Positions 22,272 through 34,145 of a stretch of 64,000 nt of DNA are shown here, in pieces (the stretch's first letter is position 1; the number at the start of each line of letters is the position of its first letter). The position numbers and the translations under genes were made by a program. The notes under the pieces were generated by a model that was given only the letters and a program-made list of their open reading frames with translations, ran no database searches and was not told the DNA's origin. The DNA is from Leucocoprinus leucothites (Eukaryota; Basidiomycota; Agaricomycetes; Agaricales; Agaricaceae), in assembly GCA_013368445.1 (NCBI GenBank), contig JAACJO010000003.1:1736001-1800000 (forward strand). Reading direction: 5' to 3'.

Positions 22272-23602
22272 AGGAAGGGCAGGGAGGGGGAGGGAGAATG
22301 CAAGTCAAAGTAGACCCTCGCGATACATATGTATATTTGAGTGACCGAGTCGTTAATCTCCAGAGGCAACCCTTGCTGTCATTTTGTTTACAGTCCTTCC
22401 AAACAGGGCATCACCGATCTGGCGTCAATGGTCAAGCCAATCTCGTTCGTGTGAGACTTTGCAATGGTACTTTATTCACGAGGCTTCCTTTCTTCAAATA
22501 CTTTTCGCCGAACCACAGAACTTTCAGCGTCTTCGTACAGCTCTGGAAGACGGCGAGTGAACAATCTATTTTGTTTGGTAGTGGGAGTCCAAACGATGGT
22601 TTGATCATGTGGCAAGCCCCCAGCAACACCTATGCCGGCAATCCACAAATTACCCTAATTATCAATTCATTCATCTTTTCGGCTTCCCACCAATACAGGC
22701 AACCTCGAGCTCGGTCCCATCCGAAGAGAGGTACATAATACAGCAGTATCAATATCAAAATCACAGTGTCCGCAGCTCATATTCCTGACTTGTAAGTTTT
22801 AGATACCACCTCGGAACATTATGTATCATGCATGACCCATAGTCACTACTAATTTCGTCTTGGCTGGTCTACACACTAGACTGGGCACGGCTCTGAATTT
22901 TCATCCATTATGAACAAGTGGAATTGGAGCGCCATGGGTAGCTCAGCCTGGACCTGAATTTACCTCAGTGCCCGAATCTACCTAACCTACATCATCTTGC
23001 TTGTTCAATGCACAGCCATGGTGGTGAGGCGGCTGACTACTTAATATCAAACGTACGAATACCCCTCTCTGGCACCCTGAAAAGTAATTCGATCAGGTAC
23101 TCAACACTCAACCTAAGTGTAATTTCAAGCTCGAGCCGTGGTACATATACTTAGCAGAAAATGTCAGGAAAAGACGGGTGTGATGCAAGTCATGTGCTGA
23201 CTGCTAGACTCATGGGGCATATTCCCCCATGTCTGATGATATCTGCGCATGGGCACTTGAGACCCAGCGAAATTGCTTGGATGAGCAAAACTACCGTCTT
23301 GTCGAGTATGTACTGAACATTGAGGGAGGGAAAATCAATTGTCAGAATTATGAACCAAAGGCGCTGAACTTCGCCTATGATGCCCAGATCCACCAAAACC
23401 ACCACTACTAACCATTCTCAGTCACGTGCTTATGCGCTGACCGGTCCTGGGCCTGACTCCTGAGTTGACCAAGGCGCTTGCCTACGAAACTAGCCATTCC
23501 GTGTCTGTACTACTACATACCGTCTAGCAACAGGATTTTATCCCTCTTGTAAGCATCCCATTGTGTGGATCACTACCAGCACTTAATGACTTGAATTAGA
23601 AG
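22272..23602. other. 1.3-kb intergenic region, divergent promoters
   Basis: This is one of the larger gene-free gaps, between the Zn2Cys6 gene (-) and the SNIP1/Pml1 gene (+). A plus-strand open frame at 22235-22738 has no family-like sequence and overlaps the start of the regulator, so it is not accepted. The string GGTAGCTCAGCC near 22938 recalls a tRNA A box but has no B box or cloverleaf. No repeat was recognised. Confidence 0.45.
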
Positions 23603-24668
23603 ATGTCCAACTCTAAGAATGGCCCAGCAAGCTTAGGCGCTCTCGGAACTCGACGTAGTTCAAGCTCAGTACGGGTGGATAAGTACAATGAGCATGATGT
23701 TCCAAATAGCGGAAGGAGGCAGCGCGATGAAAGATATGGTGCTCCATCCAATAGAGGGGACTCACGAAGACCCAAGGATCCATATCACGAACGTCGCGAG
23801 TACCAGGAGCGTGACCGAGAACGAGAGCGGCAAAGAGATAGGGAACGATACGACAGGGAACGAGAGGGAAGATACGAAGGCCGATCGTCAAGAAATCTTC
23901 GTCGGTCAGCTTCACCAAGGTCGCGTTCCTCGAGGCCCCGGTCTTCTTCTGCTGGGTCCCGTTCGCCCAAACCCGAGAAGGCAAAACCCAACTTCTCTCA
24001 ATCTGGCTTGCTTGCTGCAGAAACCAATACTGTGAAAGGAGCAGATGGTACAACCACAGTCTTGAAATACAACGAGCCTCCAGAAGCTCGAAAGCCTACC
24101 TTGAGCTGGAGACTATACGTTTTCAAGGGCAGTGAGCAACTAGGCAAGCCCCAGAATCTGCTAAATCCTTAGTTAAATCTCAGTTTTTCTTAGAACTTCT
24201 TCATATCCAACGACAGAGCGCGTATCTGATCGGACGCGACCATCTTGTCTCTGACATTGCTGTGGACCACCCCTCGTGTTCAAAGCAACATGCAGCCATA
24301 CAATGTAAGTATCGATAATCAGCTGTGAACGTGACCTATCTTAGTGCTTTTGCAGATCGATATATCCAAGAGAAGGGAGAATCCAAAGGTGTCGTGAAGT
24401 GAATATCGCTTCTGCCACCAATAGAAGCCGTACCCTTTCTCACACCGCGTTTTCTCCAGGCCGTTTATCATTGATCTTGAGTCAACGAACGGTACCCTTG
24501 TAAACGACGAGAAAATACCGGCTGCTCGCTTTTTCGAGCTTAGAACTGGCGATGGTTTGTTCCCGGCAATTTCAAACTTCATCGTGATTGACTTTTACTT
24601 TGTCAGTGCTCAAATTCGGCCTTTCGAACCGGGAATATGTTTTATTGAACGAGGAAGCCGCTTCCTAA
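23603..24668 (+). CDS. SNIP1/Pml1-type FHA-domain splicing factor (RES complex)
   Basis: Five exons (23603-24143, 24194-24304, 24356-24398, 24460-24554, 24607-24668) give 283 residues. The first half is Arg/Glu/Asp/Ser-rich (RDRERERQRDRERYDRER, then RS dipeptides), typical of splicing proteins. The second half is a forkhead-associated domain: SWRLYVFKG, HIQRQSAYLIGRD, DHPSCSKQHAAIQ, FIIDLESTNGTLVND and the closing LKFGLSNREYVLL. This matches human SNIP1 and yeast Pml1, part of the RES pre-mRNA retention and splicing complex. Intron 1 uses a GC donor (24144-24193): alignment of the loop length with human SNIP1 supports GC over a GT 12 nt upstream. Intron 3 (24399) starts inside what looks like a stop codon in the unspliced frame. 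Confidence 0.9.
24144..24193 (+). other. GC-AG intron with an in-frame GT donor 12 nt upstream
   Basis: The donor is G|GCAAGC and the acceptor TTCTTAG. Using it gives FKGSEQLELLHIQRQ, with ten residues between FK and the HRQ-like block, as in human SNIP1. A canonical GTGAGC at 24132 would also keep frame but deletes four residues. Both isoforms are possible. Confidence 0.65.
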
Positions 24669-25431
24669 CTTGGCTTTGCCTTTGGAGATCATCATCTATA
24701 CACCCTTTTGCACGATTGTTCCGATATGTCTCGCTAATTGACAATGCTTGCGCCACATGTTGTCCCTAGAATGCACTGGAACTAATCATTGTCCTTTCGA
24801 CAAGCGGCATGTCAAGGTCTATGTACGGTGATAGCCACGCGATGATATCAAAAAACAGAGAAAGTTTTGCCACCTCATTGCCACCTCGTGCCATCACAGG
24901 ACTCAAGGCGCTTGTCGAACACCATTATCGTGCGTCATCACCTCTCCTCAAAGCAAGTATCCGGGCAGAGATGGGAGTTGATTACCTTCGATCAGCCGAA
25001 AAGAAACTATTTTCATGATAGCCACTACCGTAATAACTTTTTTCTGGGAAAAATCCTCGAGAACAATTGATAATCTACAGGTTTTTGGTCGTGATTTTGA
25101 CTTTCGAGGAAGAATGAAGCGCTCGCCAATAAATGGATCCCGACGACTGCACCCTAAGACAATACACCTTAACGACAATTTGCTTGCCGAGCCAATGCAC
25201 CAGAATGCCGGTCGAAGCAACCACCTGCCGGATTTGGTTCAGCAACGAGGCGACAATAGAAAAGGGTATGCTGTACCTTTGCGGAGTTACAGGCCTCAGG
25301 GCTGGTGTCGCGCTCTTTGGTCCAAGCGTCACTAGGCTGCACGAAGCCTCTGTCAAAGGATTTAATTTACCATATAAAAGCGGAAAATGTGTCTGAAGGA
25401 ACCACTTCCTCAACCTACCGCTTTCATCACT
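24669..25431. promoter_or_regulatory. intergenic region with TATA box for the C2H2 gene
   Basis: TATAAA at 25373-25378 (in CCATATAAAAG) lies 54-59 bp before the ATG at 25432 and is followed by a pyrimidine-rich segment, a typical fungal core promoter. The rest of the 760 bp holds only short frames, such as 24809-25018 (69 codons), which I do not recognise and do not accept as a gene. Confidence 0.5.
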
Positions 25432-26543
25432 ATGTTTCCCTACGAGTACACCGACTTCCTCCAGCTTCACATCAACGCTGATAGCTCCTTTGATTACGAC
25501 TTCGATGCTCACATAGCGCAGTGCGCCAATGTCTTTGGGCACGATGAGAAAGGACTTTCTGATGATCATCACGCTCCTATTCCGATTATTCTTTCGGCTT
25601 CCGATGGTTTTGGATCCTCCGATAGCTCGAGCCCGAGCAGAAGCCCTTCGATCTCCAAAGACAATATCAAAACAGAATCGTCTGACATTGAAGGCACATT
25701 CCCTGGGCCATCCTCCCCGCCCCCTCCTCCACCGATGAGAAACCGGGAAAGAAATAAGTACGAGATCGGCGTCACTATACTTTCAAAAACTGATTCGAAC
25801 GTCGTCGTAGATCCTTTGACGAACCTCAGAATTCAGCTGCCTGCCCTACGCCCTCTGTTCTTTCAGAGACTCGCCGATCGATGATTCCTTTGACAACTCT
25901 CCCTATGTCAAGACTCAGGTGCCCAGAACCAGAGTTACCTCCCAGCCAGAAGAGAATGCGGAAGACTATGACTTCCCGAACCCATCTCTACGACGAAGAT
26001 GCAGATGATGAAAGCGATAACGATACCGACGACGATTACGTTCCAACTCGTTCCTCAGGTCCCAAACGTAGACGTATATCATCACAGCTTCCCATCCGCC
26101 GCTCCGCCGCTCTGAGCCGGTCCATATCCATTTCACCACCCCCTATTAAACGCTCATCCGGTTCCACTCTTTCACGGAACAGACAGGCAGAGTCTGCTAC
26201 AGCGATTGATAGAGCCTGTAACGGCGGCAATCTTACTTTCATATGTCCGGAGTGTGGATGGAAGCAGGCGAATAAACGCCTTCCTGACTTCAAACGCCAC
26301 CTCCGCACCCATACTCGACCAGACGAAACCGACCAATCTAAAGGTTGGTGGTGTAAGGGGGTCCCTGTTGAGGACGCCCACAAATTCAACATTCCGAAGG
26401 ACGCCAGGTCGTTCGTATTCTTGGGGCAGGAGCGCATAGGTGGCTGTTTGCAGACCTTCAGTCGTCGAGATGCACTGAAAAGGCACTTGGACAATGCCAA
26501 TGTCGTTTGCGTTGGTCGACCTTGCGAGGCGGCGGACGGTTGA
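25432..26543 (+). CDS. C2H2 zinc-finger transcription factor, agaricomycete type
   Basis: Exon 1 (25432-25757) has an acidic/aromatic start (MFPYEYTDFLQLHI), then a Ser/Pro-rich stretch with a proline run. The final exon carries an acidic run (DADDESDNDTDDDY), a nuclear-signal-like PKRRRIS, and a finger CPECGWKQANKRLPDFKRH with HLRTH (C-x2-C-x12-H-x4-H). A second atypical finger follows (GGCLQTFSRRDALKRHL, no clean first Cys pair). From the donor at 25758 two acceptors are possible. The one at 25918 leads in frame to the fingers. The one at 25866 leads to coding-like sequence (DSFDNSPYVKTQVP) that runs into a stop near 26005. Either alternative splicing or a one-base frameshift is present. 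A DNA-binding role is inferred from the fingers; no targets are known. Confidence 0.7.
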
Positions 26544-26797
26544 TTGTCTGTCGTCCATATACTCTCCCTGTTTGCAGTTACCCACAAAAATCTTAAACAT
26601 ACCAGGCATATTATCACTCTTTACTCCGATTTACTTGACTAGCGAGTTAATTTGAGCACATTCCATAGTTCATAGCGATATATCTCCAAAAAATAATTAA
26701 TAGCACGTTCGTGACCAGTGTAACTCTGCCGTTCAGCGTCTTGAACGTATCCGTTTGCCATTTTGTACCGCAGGACCCCAACTAGAAAGAAAGGCGC

Positions 26798-27283
26798 TCA
26801 TGAAAATCCTTGAATAGTCGGCTCGAGTGGTAAATTATCGTACCCTCGTATAATCTTTTTGGGTCTCGCCTCGTGCGCAAAATCCCGTGGATCGAGTCCT
26901 AAGCGAAACTTCTCCATACACCACAAGATATACCTGTTGATTCCCAGCAGTTGTCAGAATATAGGAAGAGTGTACTCGAAGCGTAGGTGGCACCTTCTGT
27001 CCTTTACCGCTAAGCCGGCCTTCTTCATATCATTTCCCGAGGTTTTCCAGAAAGTTTCCCATGAGTCTGGTTGCAGTTTTTCCTGACATGAGCGGCCGAT
27101 AGCGGCCAGGAATTGATGAGGTGTTTCAACCGGGAGAGGAGACGACTTGGGGTCGTAGGGAAGAGCAGGGAAGATACGAGCTCTTGGAATCTTGCGGAGA
27201 GTGGTTTTATCCGCGATACTACGAGTGTACTTGGGCACAGTGCTGCATAGGCGAGGACCAAAACCAAGGCTAGCGAATAGCAT
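26798..27283 (-). CDS. mitochondrial small ribosomal subunit protein mS41 (Fyv4, IGR motif)
   Basis: Two exons, 27283-26994 and 26933-26798 with a 60-nt intron, give 141 residues. The N-terminus (MLFASLGFGPRLCSTVPKYT) looks like a mitochondrial presequence. The diagnostic IGR region reads PHQFLAAIGRSCQEKLQ, WETFWKTSGNDMKKAGLAVK, DRRYILWCMEKFRLGLDP, matching the IGR motif family found in fungal mS41/Fyv4, a component of the small mitoribosomal subunit. The C-terminus has the basic RPKKIIRGYDN. The first ATG in frame is at 27283. The gene follows MON1 on the same strand with 193 bp between them, so the two are probably separate transcription units. Confidence 0.88.
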
Positions 27284-27476
27284 GGCGTAGGACGTGAACA
27301 CTGGTGAGCTTCCGAAAATGAAGTTGGCCTGTGAGTCACGTGCGCGTGTTTAGACGCTCTACTTGCCGGTGACTGCTGCTTAGGAGCGACCGGTTTGGGG
27401 ACAAACTGCTCAGATTCCAATTCAAAAAACTCATGACATTCAAGTAGAACACTGGGTATCTAATACCAACAGAGCG

Positions 27477-29807
27477 TCAAAAAATCGGTGCATCGCGCAA
27501 GAATAGCCTGGTTTCTTCTTTCTTCACCCAGCGTACGACCGCGTTCGCTGCTCCAATTACAGCACTTTTAGGTAGGCGAGGAGAAACCGCAATATATAGC
27601 TCAAAAGGTTGTGTTATCTATGATTGAAAATTAGTACTAGTAAAGTATACGGGTGGAATGGTAAAAACCCAGCCCATCACACTTTCTGTGTCTGTGCGGA
27701 TATACTGGAGCTTCAGTAGCTCCGACTGTCCGGATTTCGCGTGAATGGAGTCGTGTAGCGTTTGATAGAGAGTGATTATTCTAAAGAAGACGTTTTTTCA
27801 GCTATTCTTACTTTGGGTCGATTCTCCAGAGACTTACCTTCGCTTTTCGTTTGTATCGCTATAGGGCTCTTCGAAGACAGGAAATGTGATTTGAACTTGG
27901 GATCGTGACTTGTATATGAAATGCCGAAGTCCAGGGACACCGACTTCTGCTACGGTGTATACAGAGTGCTGTGATAATATCGCTTTTGCCAATCCTCGCA
28001 GCAGGCCATCAGCGACAAGTTTCTGCGATCATCAGCACGTCACTAATAGATAAAGAATGTAGTCCCTACCTTCGTCGCTGTTTCACACCAGCTCTTAACA
28101 TGCTCGAACTCACCAGTGCTACTGATGCAGATGAGGCTGATGTTTGGATCCTGTGTCTCATCAGCCTCATTCTTCCCTGATGTTGTAGAGGCTGCAGAGG
28201 AGGAAGGAGGGCTCAAGTCCCCCAGGGGACTATCAAGAAGAGGGAAGGTTATATAGGCATTCACAAACCCAGACGGGTTGAATTTGGGAAGGCAGACAGG
28301 TATCCAGGAAGCAGAAGCTTGTGAATTAGAAATCGATGGAGATTTGATGGTGTTGAGGAGTATATGAATATCTAAAGTGTTTTTTTATTTCTTATTTTAG
28401 CATAGAAAAGAAAAACACGTGCAACATACCTGCTGGATGAATTGAATGTTTTCTTGGCCGGATGAGAGTAACAACTCTGCCACCGGCCACAAGGATGATA
28501 TATAGCAGTTCCTGGGACGAGCTTCATCACATGCAGTAACAGGAGGCAGATATAGACGGACTTTGGTTCTTCCAGTTGGAACTAAAGACTCAGCTATTTT
28601 CTTCCTGAGGTTTGAATCAAGCTTCAAACAATTCAGGGAGGAAGTACTAATTGCAATATCAAACTCAAGCTCGTCGAGCAGGGAGGTCAAGAAGGACTCG
28701 GCTCCTGATAAGTAATATCAGCGAAAAGCGACTCTGCCATAATACAAAACATACCATCAAGTAGCCGTCGAAGGTCAAAATTCGTCCGTCGTTCAAATAT
28801 ACGCCTTAGTTGGGAAGCCGTGACTATACTTAGGATCTGTAGATGAAGGTATTCCAGATGTGTTCTCGACTGAAGGGTGAAATCAGGGTCTCGGATTTCT
28901 CAGCTATTCTAGGAACACCTACAACTGACTCTGGTTCACCCCAAGATGAGACGCAAGTGTAGTAGAGAGGTGGGCGCAGTAAGAACGTTATCCTTGATCG
29001 CCCAGCGTTGATACAACGTATTTTATCACCGTCATCAATGAAAATCGATATCAACGCTTGCATAATGCCTATCGTTGATGCCATGTTGTCGGGATTGGAA
29101 TTTTCTGGTCGGCTAAGATAGTCTGTGTGCGTTCTTACTCAACAAATTCAACTCTAGTACCTGATAAACACAGGCTTTCCTGCGTCTGTTAATACAAAAT
29201 ATTCCCGTGGCAGAAATCTGGTCGCTGATGAAGCAGACGCTCAGAAACCTTGTATGATAATAACCGAAGTTACGAACCAGCGCTGTAGGGGAGTTCCTGC
29301 ATATTGACTACCTGTTGTCGGAGTCGAGACGTCTGAGGCTCATGTTCTTGCCAAGTATTGAGTATTCCGAGGAAATTGTAGACAGAGGGAAGAAGTCCAA
29401 CCTTTCTGCACTTGTTTGCTTGAGAGAGTTTTCCTTAGCTGTTCCCGCAAAAACCGTTTGGATTCATCATTTGAACTAGTTACGGAATGCAATGCTTCTA
29501 TTGAGTCTTCTTCAGCGATGTCGGTATCCGTATCCATATCTTGGATCAATATGCCCTCGTTCATATCCAGATTGATGACGGACGAAGCTGAGCTTTCTAG
29601 TGCTCCATCCCGAGGTAAGGACGGCATTAAAGAAGGATCAGGTTCATTTGGAGCCGTCGTGTTATGACTGTGGATGTGCAGATTTGATAGTGAGGGTGAT
29701 GGATTAAGCGGAGGAATGACAAGTCGGGAGCCTGGCGAGGTTACTGGAATACCAGCTGCCGGAGGACTAGGACGAGAAACCGTGCGTGAACGGGGAGTAT
29801 GCGGCAT
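27477..29807 (-). CDS. MON1: vacuolar fusion protein Mon1 (Rab7 GEF subunit)
   Basis: A gene of about nine exons. The N-terminus (MPHTPRSRTVSRPSPP, from 29807) is disordered. The conserved body includes NMASTIGIMQALISIFIDDG, KIRCINAGRSRITFLLR, YYTCVSSWGEPES, LEYLHLQILSIVTASQLRRI, RRTNFDLRRLLDG, LLYIILVAGGRVVTLIRPR, CLPKFNPSGFVNAYITF and a C-terminal VVRWVKKEETRLFLRDAP before TGA at 27477-27479. These match Mon1, which with Ccz1 activates the Rab7-type GTPase for vacuole and autophagosome fusion. One intron (GTCCGT...CCCAG near 28520-28570) is read through by the raw frame but splicing it restores the longin-type segment. It shares a 289-bp divergent promoter with the BTB gene. Confidence 0.93.
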
Positions 29808-30096
29808 ACAGACAATATGATGTTGGACGTTGAATCAATTATGTCCAAGGATACGGGAAGGAAATCATAGTTTGAGATGAAGAACAGCAGCGCCAGAGAA
29901 GGATAGCCACTGCCTCAGCCTGGAATTATCACCGAGCATCACGTGGACTTTCATTTGTTTTCCGAGTTACTCATAACCTCCCCACTACTTTATCGACATC
30001 GTTACTTACATACCTTCTCCATTTCTTGGACCATGTTCATTTCACCGTGAAATCCGCAACAGGAAATAGGAAAGCCACGCGGATACATTGAGTACT

Positions 30097-31298
30097 ATGA
30101 GTGAGGACCACCGTTTATCTATAGGTCGCATCATCCACAGTCGTGGTGACGTGAGTGGTGGCTTGAACTCTTTCTCTTACCATCGGCCAAATTTATAATG
30201 TGCTGTAGCCTTGGTTCGATGATGGAAATATCGTACTCATCACTCATGAGACTCCGACCGCCTTTCGGCTCCATCGCGGTATACTTGTATGTACTGGCGT
30301 TGGTGATATTTCGTACTTGTGGGACTAATATCTTGTCTGTATTCCCACCTTAGGCCAGACACTCAAGCGTTTTTCATGACATGCTGAATGTCCCCCAACC
30401 AGAAGCGAAAGCCGAAGACTATGAAGGATGTCAGGTCGTTTGCATGTACGATAACCCTATCGAGTTGGCGAATCTCGTGAAGGCGCTCTATGACGGCCCG
30501 TGAGTACTTTCGCTACCTCAAACCTCCTACAGGGGCTATTTTGATTTCTCGATCAGGAGTTTTCAGATTCACTGTCTTGATGATTTCTTTTATACTGCTG
30601 GAATCCTCCGCCTGGCTTCAAAATATTTCATTACAAACCTCCGCACGCAAGCCATCCGCTTTCTAGTTCAGACATGGTCATTCACACTCGAAGGTCATGA
30701 TCAAATGGTCGAAACTGCCCTCCGTTCACCTGCTGTCGGTGATCTATCATATCCCTACGTTCACCCTTTACATGTCCTAAATCTGGCCAGAGAAACTGAC
30801 ATCCAAGTCATCATACCATCCACACTTTACTTTCTCTCATTATATCCCTTGGTTGATCTCCTCAAAGCCGATCACCCAAAACTGCAGCCGGACCATCCCT
30901 CAAAGCCATCATCCATTCTCTCACCTTCCGATGCCCAGCTTTATACCGTCATGTACCAATATCGACTCCATCTGATTCTTCATTTCGTCCGACAATTTTG
31001 CGATCGGCAGACATCTGCTCCTTGTGAATCCGAGACTAATTGCTCTGGACGCTTTCGCCGGTTACAGCAACAACTATCGCGCTCTTGGTCGCTTAGGACA
31101 GGGCCGTTGCATTACATGATCCAGGCTGCTCAAGAAGTTTCTCGTGATCACTCTATTTGTACATCCTGTCGTTCACGTTTTCAAGACGACGTTGCGGAGC
31201 TCCGGAAACAGACATGGGAGGAACTTCCTGAGGTTCTTAGTCTACCGAGCTGGTCAGAGATGTATCGCAGAGATTTTTCTCCTGAGATGTCTCCTTGA
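30097..31298 (+). CDS. BTB/POZ-domain protein, agaricomycete family
   Basis: Four exons (30097-30150, 30209-30286, 30354-30499, 30557-31298) give 339 residues. The N-terminal BTB fold reads PWFDDGNIVLITHETPTAFR, LHRGIL, ARHSSVFHDMLNVPQP, VVCMYDNPIELANLVKALYD and ILRLASKYFITNLRTQAI. The C-terminal half is helical with scattered Cys/His (ICTSCRSRFQDDV) and no other known domain. Such BTB-only proteins are highly expanded in mushroom-forming fungi; most have no assigned function and may act as adaptors for Cullin-3 ligases or in transcription (family-level inference). All introns are 50-70 nt with GTGAGT- or GTATGT-type donors. It is divergent from MON1. Confidence 0.85.
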
Positions 31299-31859
31299 AT
31301 GGTCTCTGACCTTTGTTGGTAGCCTCATACTCACCATGCCTCAGAAACTCAGGTATGACCTCGTTTCATCCTCTTTCCTATTGAATTGATAGCATAGCCA
31401 GGGCGGGATTCATGTTTGCTAACGACGATGCCTTAGTCTCGATTTACTGCATGATATAAATACTCTCACTCCTCACGTCTCAACCATAACAACACGATAT
31501 TATATGGCTCCACGACTTCGAAACCTGGCGGAACAGAGAACCAGTGTTTTGTTCCTTGAGAGGATGAAAGTAGTAAAGCTCGCCGGCGTTGAAATTATCT
31601 CGAAATGCCGGGCAGGCCAGCTGCCAATTTCCCCGCATGACTCTCTTCATTCAATTCAGTTTTTTTCCGCGAGAGATTTAGAGGGCGCGGTCCGCGGTCC
31701 GCATATCGGTCCTGTTGGAGGATGTTGAACTGCCTTTACGATTAAACTCGATTACATTTTGGACGAAGCACAAGCAACGAACAGCAGAAGTACATAGATT
31801 CATATTAGATTTTTCACACCGAAACAGATGGCATTTTCGATGTCTGTTCAGACTTGTAA
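31299..31859. other. intergenic, convergent 3' ends
   Basis: This 560-bp gap holds the 3' regions of the BTB gene (+) and the alcohol dehydrogenase gene (-). An ATATAAATA at 31453-31461 precedes a 74-codon open frame at 31504-31728 on the plus strand. It could be a small gene, but nothing in its sequence is recognisable and no splice continuation was found. Confidence 0.35.
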
Positions 31860-33539
31860 TCAATTCCATGGGTCAAAAATCACCTTTCCAACCTCGCCTT
31901 TGTCAAAGGCACGGTAACTCTCTGCTGCTTGACTGAAGTCGACGATCCGATCTATCAGGCTAGCAGGTTCTCCAACCTTACCAAAGACATCCTGGCGTTT
32001 GACTGTAGAGATTTCATTAGTTGACTTTGCCGAAAATCAGCCACAAATTACATACCAAGGAGGTCAAAGGCCATAGGGAACATCGCCCGAGCAGGGCACC
32101 GTCCGAAGTCGAGTGAGACGTTCTTGTTGTACAACTGGCGGCCAGTTACGGGGAGGGGTGGTGCACCATGAACACCTACGGAAACAATGACACCAAATGC
32201 TCGGACAAGCTCGTACCCAAGATTGAGAGCGCTCGTATTTCCAACGACCTACCGCATAGTCAGACGTTGCAGCGGAATCCCATGAGCATCGAGTGCCTAC
32301 CTCCAAAACGGCTGTTGCACCAACACCATTCGTCCACTCTTCGACTCGAACCTTCGCCTCGTCGATAGAAAGAACGCTGAATTTTCCTGACCCCTTTCCA
32401 GCGGCATCTATGGTGTCATATACTGCCTTCATCTTCTCCCGGCGGGATTCAATAGGGTCAATGGCAACGATCTGGAATGGAATGTCACGAGTTGCAAGGA
32501 CATCCAACATACTGACGGTGGCACAGACGCCAACAGGGCCGAGACCAATGATTGCAATAGTTAGCATTCGATCAGAGTCAGTGAAGTTGACCTCGTTTCC
32601 CGGGACTACATCTTTGGAAAAGCAAAGGGGCCAGGGCTTTCCGGTGATCACAGGAGCAACTTTGGGGTGATTGATCGCCTGAAGGGCTGCAAATACACCA
32701 GTTGGAAGGATATCGGCAAGCAGCAGGAGAGAGCTATCGGAAATATTTGAGAGAGCTTTCTGCTTGACATCGTTCGGTAGTGCACTGGACCAGGTGGAGG
32801 GATTGCTTAGATTGAAAAGAGTGCCTCCGGCCCTCGGAACGCGCACATATTGTGCCTGTCCTCCCTCAAGTGCAGGTGAGCCGAAGAGATACCCATCAGG
32901 GCAACGGCCAGTGTACCCAAGGCGACACACACTGGCAAGCAAGGTTAGACTCCAAATTGCAGTTCGAGTGTGACTACCACCCACTGGCATTCCCCGCAAT
33001 TCACAGTGAAAGGTGATACCACCTTGTCGCCGACACTCAAGCTGGAATAAAGAGCAGGCCGTCCCTGAGCATTTGACCTGAAGTTCTCCCCCAAAGCGAC
33101 CACCTCTCCGATAAATTCATGACCGCAAGTGTGTCTGTCGACCACAATCAGCTGCCGTTTATCTTGGACTAGCAATTACTCACGCTTGACTGACGCCTCC
33201 GTGACCCCGATAAATGTGGAGATCACTGCCTGCTCAGTGGTCAAGTATTGTCAATGATATTAAGTGCTCGTTCGGACTAACCACAAAGAGCACCCAACTA
33301 AACCGTTGTACAAATCGTGTCAAAGCTTTTCCCCCCGGTAATAAACACACCCACTTTGACTTTTATAATCGCATCGTCAGGATGCTGGACCCTGCAAGGA
33401 TAGGTCAGCACCCCAGTGACCGCTTGGTAGAGGCTAGTCAATACCTAGGGACGGGCACATCCTCTACCCGGATATCGTAAGAGGGGGGATGCCAACGAAT
33501 GGCTTTCTGGGTGTCGGGCAAGCTCTGAGGAGAGGCCAT
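31860..33539 (-). CDS. zinc-containing alcohol dehydrogenase-like oxidoreductase
   Basis: An MDR-family NAD(P)-dependent dehydrogenase of about seven exons. Start: MASPQSLPDTQKAIRWHPPS, then YDIRVEDVPVPR, HPDDAIIKVK, a 16-nt exon (33282-33297) supplying LGALC, and GSDLHIYRGHGG. The catalytic-zinc ligands are visible: Cys of LCGSDLH, His-Glu of TCGHEFIGEVVALG. The structural-zinc loop shows NCGEC followed by CRLGYTGRCPDGYLFG. The nucleotide-binding GxGxxG-like motif is IIGLGPVGVCA. The C-terminus has GVHGAPPLPVTGRQLYNK and ends GKVIFDPWN. It resembles the formaldehyde/threonine/sorbitol dehydrogenase-like branch, but the substrate cannot be told from sequence. The start at 33539 lies about 40-46 bp downstream of a TTATATGA element (33579-33585). 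Confidence 0.85.
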
Positions 33540-34145
33540 GACCGTGTAATTGTGAGACTGATACTGAGCACACCGTGGTTATATGACCAGCCGGGAAAGA
33601 CAAGTCCCATCCCCGGATTGCACCCGTTTTCACATAGGAACTTCCAAGTTCCCGTCAATTGGAGATCACACTTAATACTAAACCTTGGTTAATAAATTAT
33701 AACGGGGAGTAGAACAAGAAGTCATCTCGCCTTTGTTAAGAGCTACGTAGGCTCGTTGAGTCCTTGGATATCGTCATCCCATCTTGAGTACTGTGACGGA
33801 GTCTACTCCCTCAATTTGATCGAAGGCGCCCAACTAGGCTAGGTTTCGGTCCGACTACGGACCGGAGGATCTGCATGATCAAACCAGCTGATACAAACCT
33901 CGTTTAGCAAAAAGTCATGCACACCACAACTTTCGTCAACTATGAATTCACGATCAAGTTCGAATTTCGCCGTCCTGCTGTTTCGAAGCCCAGTATTCCC
34001 TCGCAACCTTGAATTGCTGTAACTTCCCTAAGGGACAGGATGGCATGATTTTGGTTGCAGTTCATGTGCTCACCAACGGTCGAAATAGAAACAGTCGCCC
34101 TATAAAACCCAGCTGGATATGACCGTTTCAATTCAAGATTCAGAA
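33540..34145. promoter_or_regulatory. divergent promoter of the dehydrogenase and arabinanase genes
   Basis: About 600 bp lie between two start codons. On the plus strand TATAAAA at 34101-34107 sits 39-45 bp before the GH43 ATG. On the minus strand CATATAA (33579-33585) sits about 40 bp before the dehydrogenase ATG. The middle has no recognised operator. Confidence 0.55.

Noticed and set aside
22235..22738. 167-codon plus-strand open frame
   Set aside because: It overlaps the start of the Zn2Cys6 gene, has no recognisable motif and no promoter-like context.
22935..23030. tRNA-like A box (GGTAGCTCAG)
   Set aside because: No B box (GTTCGANTC) at the right distance and no cloverleaf pairing could be drawn.
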